Made by a program: the position numbers and the translations under genes
Assembly (NCBI GenBank): GCA_002727235.1
Contig: PBWL01000037.1
Coordinates: 1,936 to 15,239 of the forward strand
DNA from: Acidimicrobiaceae bacterium
Lineage (GTDB): Bacteria > Actinomycetota > Acidimicrobiia > Acidimicrobiales > Ilumatobacteraceae
Direction: 5' to 3'
Length of the DNA stretch: 13,304 nucleotides
In this document: in pieces, positions 1 through 5,384 of the stretch
Numbering within the stretch: the stretch's first letter is position 1
Layout: every line of letters begins with the position of its first letter
Notes under the pieces: generated by a model
The model's input: the letters and a program-made list of their open reading frames with translations, nothing else
Told to the model about the DNA's origin: nothing
Database searches by the model: none

Positions 1-60
1 AGCGACACTCGCGCCATCTGCTGAGTGTGTCATTCTGCCGATGTTGCGCAGAAGTCGGGA
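1..60. other. Short flank; possible start of a minus-strand gene at 33
   Basis: No complete gene fits in these bases. On the minus strand an ATG at 33..31 opens a frame (MTHSADGASVA) that runs out of the window. It lies 28 bp beyond the PH-domain gene stop, so it could be the next gene of that strand. No clear Shine-Dalgarno sequence or -10 box precedes it, and 11 residues are too few to identify a family. Confidence 0.2.
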
Positions 61-552
61 CTATGAGTTGCGAAGCCCGTCGATTGCGGCGTGAATCGAA
101 TTCTGCACGCGATCAGGATTTCGTACGTCGGTGAATGTTTGCTGTCCGCTCTCACCGCCCGACTCGATAAGTAAATCTCCCGCTCCAATCAAGCGTTCAA
201 GAAGCGACTGGTTAAACAGCACGTTATTGACGCGTCCAAGGGGAATTTCGATGCCGCGCCGCGAAATCACTCCCGTTCGAAAGATGACGCGATCAGTTGT
301 CACCACGAAGTAAGTAGTCACCCACGACACCCAACGAAGTGCGAAACGAAGACTTGCGATCATCACCAAGACGATGGTGATCCAGGTGAGCACACCGGCA
401 ATCGATCCATCTCCGGCCGTCAACGCAACAACGATGGCAAGGGCGAGAGAAATGATGAGAAACAGGGCTTCTTTGACGAAAAACCACCAGTGTGGATGAA
501 GGTCCACAATGGCTTCTTCTCCCGAATTTAGAAGTTTCTGCGGATACGCCAT
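61..552 (-). CDS. Membrane protein with bacterial PH domain (bPH2/DUF304, YdbS-like)
   Basis: Small integral membrane protein of 163 residues; the molecular role of this family is not settled. The N-terminal stretch MAYPQKLLNSGEEAIVDLHP is typical of actinobacterial bPH2 proteins. Two hydrophobic segments follow (about residues 25-47 and 52-74). A PH-like beta-rich domain then spans about 77-155, recognisable by YFVVTTDRVIFRTGVISRRG, the basic and polar IPLGRVNNV loop and the DLLIESGGE strand. A GTG at 585 would add 11 residues without family character and would overlap the divergent helicase start, so the ATG at 552 was chosen. No Shine-Dalgarno sequence precedes it, but a -10-like TACTGT ends 7 nt upstream, suggesting a leaderless mRNA. 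Family assignment is firm; function is unknown. Confidence 0.88.
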   Translation of the reverse strand: MAYPQKLLNSGEEAIVDLHPHWWFFVKEALFLIISLALAIVVALTAGDGSIAGVLTWITIVLVMIASLRFALRWVSWVTTYFVVTTDRVIFRTGVISRRGIEIPLGRVNNVLFNQSLLERLIGAGDLLIESGGESGQQTFTDVRNPDRVQNSIHAAIDGLRNS

Positions 553-559
553 GGAGTTG

Positions 560-565
560 ACAGTA
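560..565 (-). promoter_or_regulatory. Putative -10 box (TACTGT) for the PH-domain gene
   Basis: On the minus strand TACTGT occupies 565..560 and is followed by 7 nt and then the ATG at 552. Transcription would begin at the start codon, which fits the absence of a Shine-Dalgarno sequence. No convincing -35 is seen. The box overlaps, on the opposite strand, the -10-like box of the helicase gene. Confidence 0.45.
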
Positions 566-569
566 CCGT
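564..569 (+). promoter_or_regulatory. Putative -10 box (TACCGT) for the helicase gene
   Basis: TACCGT lies 6 nt before the GTG start at 576, so the transcript would start at or next to the start codon. There is no Shine-Dalgarno sequence. It shares two base pairs with the minus-strand TACTGT box, within the quasi-palindromic ACAGTACCGT at 560-569. Confidence 0.45.
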
Positions 570-575
570 TGTGGG

Positions 576-2486
576 GTGGATTCACATGACTTGCTCACCG
601 ATTTGGACGCAGACCAGCGTCGAGCAGTCACCACTGAATCACGACTCGTTGCAGTGATCGCCGGTGCAGGTTCAGGGAAAACCCGTGTCCTCACAAGGAG
701 AATCGCGTATCGCATCGCAACCGATAGTGCCGATGCCCGCCACACCCTTGCGCTCACCTTCACTCGCGAAGCAGCTGGAGAATTGCGGCGACGTCTTCGA
801 CATATCGGTCTCGGCGAACGCATCGAAGCCGGAACGTTCCACTCGGTTGCGTTAGGGCTCCTTCGTCAACGATGGGCTGACGAAGGCAGACCGATGCCAA
901 CAGTCGTCGATGATCGACCGCGTCTCATGTCCGCTGCGCTCAACACGTCGCGCGAATATCTTGATGACATTCTCACAGAGATGTCGTGGGCGAGCGCTTG
1001 CGGCATTACTGCTGACACCTACTCGTCGGTGGCGAGATCTCGACGTCAACCTCCCTCGAAGGCTGCCCGCATCATCGAGGCGTTGGCTGCGTATGAGCAG
1101 GAGAAGTCTTTGCGAGGTGTGCTCGACCTCGATGATCTCCTCGTGCGAAGCGCGAACGACCTTGAGCGTGACTCGTCATATGCCGAAGCTATTCGTTGGC
1201 GCTTCAGGCATATCCATGTCGACGAGGCACAAGACCTAACGCCGATCCAGCAGCGCTTTCTCTCAGCCTTGCGGACCCCCGGCGCCGACGATCTCTTCAT
1301 CGTTGGTGACCCTGCGCAGTCGATTTACGGCTTCAATGGCAGCGACCCCGAATTGCTTGTGCAAATTGACGACCGCTTCCCTGGCGTTGAGGTCATTCGC
1401 TTACCGGTCAACCACCGATGCACACCTCAGATTGTGAACGCCGGTGTTCATGTGCTTTCACATGCCGAGCTGCCAGCAGACTTACGCTCAAGCCAACCCG
1501 ACGGACCGGTTCCCACATTGACGGCCTACGCCGATGAAGGTGACGAGGCGCAAAGGATTGCCCGCTCCATCGCTGAGGCCGGACAGCATGCAATTCGTCA
1601 TGGCGAGATTGCGGTGCTCGCACGAACCCATCAGCACTGTACGCGAATTGAACGTGCACTCACCGCTGCTGGGGTCGAGGTTCGGTCCCGTGGTTTTCGA
1701 GGAGATTCGTCCGGCAGAAGGGCTCTCGATGAGGCTCGACGAATCTCATCGCCCTCGGCCTTGCGTTCGTGGGCTCATGACATCCTTGACGATGATGCTG
1801 GTGCTCTCGCTGGCGATGAGTCTGGGCCAGCCGAAACCGTGTCGTCTCGACAGGTTGCCGCCGTTGCCCTTGAGTATTTGCGAGAGCAACCAGATGGCAC
1901 CGGCGCGACCTTTGCCACCTGGATGACAACAGCCGATCCATTCGGGTTTCAGCAAGGCGGTGGCGTTGAGGTTCTGACATTTCATGCGGCGAAGGGCCGG
2001 GAATGGGAGCGCGTGTGGGTTGCTGCAGCTGAAACGGGCTCGGTACCTCATCGAAGCGCAACGACCAAAGAGGAAACCCTTGAAGAGGCACGGTTGCTCT
2101 ATGTTGCGATCACTCGAGCCACCAGTGAATGCCATCTTTCGTGGGCAGAGCGGCGCAATGGATACCGACGATCGGTGACACCATTTTTGGCTCAACTCGA
2201 CCTCGTTGAGCCAGCGATCACCGGACCGTCAGCCGAACTCTCCGAGGCGATGAGCACATCAGCAGCGTCGACAAGCCGAGATGCCCTCCGTCGCCTCGCT
2301 GAGTGGCGGCAAATGACCGCGGTTCGGTCTGGAATTCTGCCTGAAGAAATCTGTAGCGACCGGATGATGCGTCGTATCGCTGAAGCGCAACCTGCGAGCG
2401 CTGAACGTCTCAACGAAATCACCGGTTGGGGCGATCTCACGTGCACAACGCTGTTTCCGAGCCTCCAGACGGCTCTCATTGACTAG
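576..2486 (+). CDS. uvrD2: ATP-dependent DNA helicase, UvrD2-type (SF1A)
   Basis: Superfamily 1A DNA helicase of 636 residues, translocating 3' to 5' on single strands in repair or recombination by family analogy. All motifs are visible: Q-motif LDADQRRAV (10-18), Walker A AGAGSGKT (29-36), Ia TFTREAAGEL, Walker B/motif II VDEAQD (215-220), motif III GDPAQSIYGF (244-253), motif IV NHR (279-281), motif V TFHAAKGREWE (468-478) and motif VI EEARLLYVAITRA (503-515). Domain 2B (about 370-460) is short and divergent, as in UvrD2. The C-terminus (about 590-625, with MRRIAEAQPASAERLNEITG) is HRDC-like. The cysteine cluster known from mycobacterial UvrD2 is absent. The GTG start is the only start after an upstream in-frame TGA that keeps the full Q-motif. 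The gene converges on exonuclease III with 6 bp between stops. Confidence 0.9.
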   Translation: MDSHDLLTDLDADQRRAVTTESRLVAVIAGAGSGKTRVLTRRIAYRIATDSADARHTLALTFTREAAGELRRRLRHIGLGERIEAGTFHSVALGLLRQRWADEGRPMPTVVDDRPRLMSAALNTSREYLDDILTEMSWASACGITADTYSSVARSRRQPPSKAARIIEALAAYEQEKSLRGVLDLDDLLVRSANDLERDSSYAEAIRWRFRHIHVDEAQDLTPIQQRFLSALRTPGADDLFIVGDPAQSIYGFNGSDPELLVQIDDRFPGVEVIRLPVNHRCTPQIVNAGVHVLSHAELPADLRSSQPDGPVPTLTAYADEGDEAQRIARSIAEAGQHAIRHGEIAVLARTHQHCTRIERALTAAGVEVRSRGFRGDSSGRRALDEARRISSPSALRSWAHDILDDDAGALAGDESGPAETVSSRQVAAVALEYLREQPDGTGATFATWMTTADPFGFQQGGGVEVLTFHAAKGREWERVWVAAAETGSVPHRSATTKEETLEEARLLYVAITRATSECHLSWAERRNGYRRSVTPFLAQLDLVEPAITGPSAELSEAMSTSAASTSRDALRRLAEWRQMTAVRSGILPEEICSDRMMRRIAEAQPASAERLNEITGWGDLTCTTLFPSLQTALID

Positions 2487-2492
2487 AAGGAA

Positions 2493-3266
2493 CTACGTGA
2501 GATCGACGACGACCGGGGCGTGATCGCTCGGAGAAGGCCCTTTACGGGCATTCCGGTCGACGACGACGAAGTTGCTGCGATCAACCATCGATGGCGACCC
2601 CATAATGAGGTCGATGCGAAGACCTCGACCCATATGGAAGTCACCAGAGCGATAGTCCCACCATGAGAACAGTCGCTCCCCTTCATGGTGGTGACGAAAA
2701 AGATCAGAAAGTCCCCACTGTTCGAGCGCGGTGAGTCGCAACCGTTCAGCCTCGGTCACGTGGGTCGACATTGCAAGTTTGTTCGGGTCATGCACGTCAG
2801 CGTCGGTTGGCGCAATGTTGAAATCGCCGGTGACGATGACATCGCGTCCGGGTGACGTATCGATCTGCAAGTGCTGTTGCAAACGGTCGAGCCAGGACAA
2901 CTTGTACTCGTAATGGGGGTCATCAACCGCTCGGCCATTGGGGACGTACACCGATGACACTCTGATGTCAGCACAAGTTGCGGTGATGATGCGAGCATCG
3001 GGATCGGGCTCGATATCTCCCGCGAAGTTGGTGACGACATCGGCGAGACCGACTTTGGAGATGATCGCAACTCCATTCCAGCGGCCCTGCCCATAGTGAG
3101 CAGACTCGTACCCCATTGCCTCAAAATGAAGACCGGGGAACGCGTCGTCAGCCATTTTGGTTTCTTGCAGGCACAGCACATCTGGCTGGACATCTTCAAT
3201 CCACTCGGTCACCCGTTCGAGACGAGCTTTAAGCGAGTTCACATTCCACGTGGCGAGTCGAATCAT
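2493..3266 (-). CDS. xth: Exodeoxyribonuclease III / AP endonuclease
   Basis: Mg2+-dependent 3'-5' exonuclease and abasic-site endonuclease of base excision repair, 257 residues, near the usual ExoIII length. Catalytic motifs of the endonuclease/exonuclease/phosphatase fold are intact: WNVNS (7-11, metal-binding Asn), LQETK (metal-ligand E35), YVPNG (Y107), GDFNIAP (D148, N150), WWDYR (202-206), RIDLI (D219) and SDHAPV (D248, H249). The start ATG overlaps the stop of the preceding gene as ATGA, so both are probably on one mRNA with translational coupling. No separate promoter or Shine-Dalgarno sequence was needed or found. The TAG stop faces the helicase stop across 6 bp, and no hairpin terminator is visible there. 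Confidence 0.95.
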   Translation of the reverse strand: MIRLATWNVNSLKARLERVTEWIEDVQPDVLCLQETKMADDAFPGLHFEAMGYESAHYGQGRWNGVAIISKVGLADVVTNFAGDIEPDPDARIITATCADIRVSSVYVPNGRAVDDPHYEYKLSWLDRLQQHLQIDTSPGRDVIVTGDFNIAPTDADVHDPNKLAMSTHVTEAERLRLTALEQWGLSDLFRHHHEGERLFSWWDYRSGDFHMGRGLRIDLIMGSPSMVDRSNFVVVDRNARKGPSPSDHAPVVVDLT

Positions 3267-4552
3267 GCCTCGTCAGCCTTACGTGAACGACTCGACGTTG
3301 CAACTTTCGTTGTCGCAGTTTTCTTTGCCGCGGTTGTTTTGGTGGCAGCGTTCTTCGGCGCTGCGTTCTTTGCGGTGACCTTCTTTGCGCTCGCTGCAGA
3401 TTTCTTTGCTGCAGCCTTCTTCGTTGGCGTCTTGGCTGCGACCTTCTTTACTGCTGCCTTTTTTGCTGGCGCCTTCTTCACTGAGGTCTTCTTTGCTGGC
3501 GCCTTCTTTGCTGGCGCCTTCTTTGCTGGCGCCTTCTTTGCTGGCGCCTTCTTCGCCAGCGTCTTCACCGCAGTTTTCGAAGTGCTGGTTTTCGGGGCGT
3601 TCGATGCTGCTCGCTTCGACCTTGCCGGCACAGACTGCTCTGACGACTCTTCTTCTCGTGCGGTCTCTTTCGCGATGCCGCCATCAAAGGCTCCGTCGAC
3701 GCTCCGACGTTCGGCAACAAATCCAACGATGGTCACGTCGACCTGCTCACCAATCTTCACGTGAGCTCTCGCGCTCTTCGGCGGCGGATCTGCCATCGAT
3801 CTGAGCGGCACATACACACTCACGTCGCCCACCGCCACGTACGCGCCGTGAGATGAGTAACGATCAATCACTCCAGCTACACGGGCGCCAACGGGAGATG
3901 ATTCGACAAATTCAAGGAATGGGATGAGATCGTTCACCGGCTCCCCCGCCTTACGGGCCTCCCCGGTCGACGACGCGCGCTTCGTGCTACTCGCCGTGCG
4001 AGTTGTCGCACCGGGCGGCGGATTCTTCGGCACTGGCATGGGCTCGCTCGCCCGCTTACTTGCCGTTCGACGAGAGCTGGTTGCTGGTGCGCTCGATTTC
4101 TTTGTCGCCTTTCGCGACACCGGCCCGCGAACAGGTGTCCGTTCGACGAATACCCATCCGACGTGCGGTACCGGCTTCCCTCCGACGAGTCGCCCTTCGT
4201 CGAACAGCCATTCGTAGTCACCGTGGAATTCCTGAAAGGAATCATTCGACAGCACCGATGCCCCAGCGCGATCAGCGATGGTGAGCACGAATGCGTCACC
4301 ACGACCAATCGCTCCTGCAGGAGGAGCAACGAGTTCGTTGTTCGCTACGGCCTCATCAAATTCGGGGCGTTCAGAAGCATCGATTCGGTGACCGAAGGTC
4401 GCATCGACCACCACGGTGATCATTGCGTCAGGGTGGTCTGCCATAAATGTGGTTACCGCCTCTTGAAGTTGTTCGAGGCTTGGCCGCGACCGACCTTCGG
4501 TAGCGATATTTGAGCCGTCAACCACGTAATGGGCTGCCGATGATGTTGTCAT
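3263..4552 (-). CDS. NYN/Zc3h12a-like nuclease with S1-like domain and histone-H1-like tail
   Basis: Protein of 429 residues with three parts. Residues 7-137 resemble the NYN/PIN RNase domain of the Zc3h12a type: VVDGSN (D12, N15), VVVDATF (D50), GRGDAFVL (D86) and SNDSFQEF (D104) supply acidic residues of the kind that bind metal. A basic Ser/Thr/Arg/Lys linker (143-205) leads to an S1/OB-like RNA-binding domain (about 218-283: GARVAGVIDRYSSHGAYVAV, then YVPLRSM and IGEQVDVTIVGF). From about 318 to the end the chain is Lys/Ala/Pro-rich with APAKK repeats, like histone H1 or the HupB tail. An ATG at 4567 adds five residues, but AGAGGA sits 5 nt before the ATG at 4552, so that start was chosen. 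It is coupled to xth. Nuclease and nucleic-acid binding are inferred; the substrate is unknown. Confidence 0.82.
   Translation of the reverse strand: MTTSSAAHYVVDGSNIATEGRSRPSLEQLQEAVTTFMADHPDAMITVVVDATFGHRIDASERPEFDEAVANNELVAPPAGAIGRGDAFVLTIADRAGASVLSNDSFQEFHGDYEWLFDEGRLVGGKPVPHVGWVFVERTPVRGPVSRKATKKSSAPATSSRRTASKRASEPMPVPKNPPPGATTRTASSTKRASSTGEARKAGEPVNDLIPFLEFVESSPVGARVAGVIDRYSSHGAYVAVGDVSVYVPLRSMADPPPKSARAHVKIGEQVDVTIVGFVAERRSVDGAFDGGIAKETAREEESSEQSVPARSKRAASNAPKTSTSKTAVKTLAKKAPAKKAPAKKAPAKKAPAKKTSVKKAPAKKAAVKKVAAKTPTKKAAAKKSAASAKKVTAKNAAPKNAATKTTAAKKTATTKVATSSRSRKADEA
3465..3554 (-). repeat. 15-bp tandem repeat encoding APAKK units
   Basis: Six consecutive 15-bp units. On the plus strand the unit reads GCTGGCGCCTTCTTT. 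Units at 3465, 3495, 3510, 3525 and 3540 are identical or differ in the last base, while the one at 3480-3494 has diverged and encodes TSVKK. The repeat is in frame with the Lys-rich tail, so gain or loss of units would lengthen or shorten the tail without a frameshift. Confidence 0.93.
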
Positions 4553-4557
4553 GAAAA

Positions 4558-4563
4558 TCCTCT
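4558..4563 (-). promoter_or_regulatory. Shine-Dalgarno AGAGGA deciding the start at 4552
   Basis: AGAGGA at 4563..4558 is separated by TTTTC from the ATG at 4552. It overlaps the codons after the alternative ATG at 4567 and so favours the downstream start of the nuclease/H1-tail gene. Confidence 0.65.
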
Positions 4564-4567
4564 TCAT

Positions 4568-4601
4568 CCCGAAGCACTCGGGCTATGAGCGGGGAAGCCC
4601 G
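4568..4601 (-). promoter_or_regulatory. Two overlapping inverted repeats in the 5' leader
   Basis: In the leader of the nuclease/H1-tail gene, CGGGCT (4601..4596) can pair with AGCCCG (4584..4579), and CCCGA (4582..4578) can pair with TCGGG (4572..4568). The two stems share 4582..4579, so they exclude each other. The second ends 4 nt before the Shine-Dalgarno sequence. The stems are short and a regulatory role is only a possibility. Confidence 0.25.
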
Positions 4602-4685
4602 CACGCATCTCCATGTAGCCCCTCCGTGCTGGCCAACTCTGACCACGCATCGGGAGCGGACTACACCGCAACGCAACCTTCATCG

Positions 4686-4691
4686 TAGAGT
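4686..4691 (+). promoter_or_regulatory. Possible -10 box (TAGAGT) for the HAD gene
   Basis: TAGAGT fits TANNNT and would give a leader of about 30 nt before the ATG at 4729. No recognisable -35 lies 16-18 bp upstream, so this is tentative. Confidence 0.25.
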
Positions 4692-4719
4692 CGGGTCTGT
4701 CTAACCCCACGTCTTTCTC

Positions 4720-4724
4720 GGAGG
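4720..4724 (+). promoter_or_regulatory. Shine-Dalgarno GGAGG of the HAD gene
   Basis: GGAGG lies 4 nt before the ATG at 4729. It is the strongest ribosome binding site in the window and contrasts with the leaderless-type starts of several neighbours. Confidence 0.75.
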
Positions 4725-4728
4725 CAAC

Positions 4729-5361
4729 ATGTCAGATCGGCCATTTGATGCAGTGTTTTGGGACTTTGGAGGGGTGATCACGACAAGCCCATTTGATGCC
4801 TTCAACGCCTATGAGGCCGCCAATGGAATTCCGAAGGACTTCATTCGCGGGGTGAACACCCATAATCCCGATAGCAATGCCTGGGCTCAGATTGAACGAC
4901 AAGAGATCTCAGCTGAGGTCTTTAATGATCTGTTTGCTGCAGAGTCTGAGGCGCTTGGCCATCGAGTTCCAGGGGCAGACGTCCTTGGCTGCCTCTACGG
5001 CAACGTTCGGCCCGAGATGATGAACGCGCTCAATGTCATTCGCGAGAACGGATTCACCCAGGCATGTCTCACCAATAATGTCAATCGTTCAGTCGAAGAT
5101 CGCTCTGACGTCTCTTCAGCAATGCAGATCTTTGACCACGTCATCGAATCTTCGAAGGTCGGAGTTCGTAAACCTGAGCTCGGCTTCTACACCCTCGCAT
5201 GCGAGACCGCAGGGGTCGAGGCCGACCGAGTTGTGTTTCTCGATGACCTCGGCATCAATCTCAAAACTGCTCGTGCAATGGGGATGGCGACCATCAAAGT
5301 CGTGTCAGCTGACCAAGCACTCGGAGAGCTCGAAGGGTTCCTTGGTATCTCGTTGCGGTGA
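4729..5361 (+). CDS. HAD-superfamily hydrolase (subfamily IA, YihX/sEH-N-like)
   Basis: Cytosolic hydrolase of 210 residues, the length usual for this group. HAD motifs are in order: motif I WDFGGVI with nucleophile D12, motif II LTNN (T115, N116), motif III Lys in VRKPE (K148) and motif IV FLDDLGIN (D172, D173). A helical cap is inserted after motif I (about 20-95). Position +2 from the nucleophile is Gly (G14) instead of the common Asp; this DxG form also occurs in YihX-like phosphatases, so it does not imply inactivity. A phosphatase on a small sugar-phosphate is the likeliest role, and the substrate cannot be read from sequence. The gene has its own ribosome binding site, diverges from the nuclease/xth pair across 176 bp and converges on the PEP-enzyme gene with 23 bp between stops. 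Confidence 0.87.
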   Translation: MSDRPFDAVFWDFGGVITTSPFDAFNAYEAANGIPKDFIRGVNTHNPDSNAWAQIERQEISAEVFNDLFAAESEALGHRVPGADVLGCLYGNVRPEMMNALNVIRENGFTQACLTNNVNRSVEDRSDVSSAMQIFDHVIESSKVGVRKPELGFYTLACETAGVEADRVVFLDDLGINLKTARAMGMATIKVVSADQALGELEGFLGISLR

Positions 5362-5384
5362 GCTCTTTCGTTACCGACTGAGGT

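Noticed and set aside
557..562. Perfect TTGACA on the plus strand as a -35 element
   Set aside because: No -10-like hexamer lies 16-18 bp downstream, and a start site there would fall after the helicase start codon at 576.
2487..2492. Terminator between the convergent helicase and xth genes
   Set aside because: Only 6 bp separate the stops and no hairpin with a T-run is visible; the same holds for the 23-bp convergent gap at 5362-5384.
3096..3764. Plus-strand open frame of 222 residues, very rich in Phe and Ala, looking like a membrane protein
   Set aside because: It is the antisense of the Lys/Ala tail (AAG codons read as CTT/TTC on the other strand). The minus-strand frame has recognisable domains and coupling to xth.
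4729..5361. HAD protein judged inactive because the second motif-I Asp is Gly
   Set aside because: YihX-like HAD phosphatases carry the same DxG form, and the other catalytic motifs are intact.
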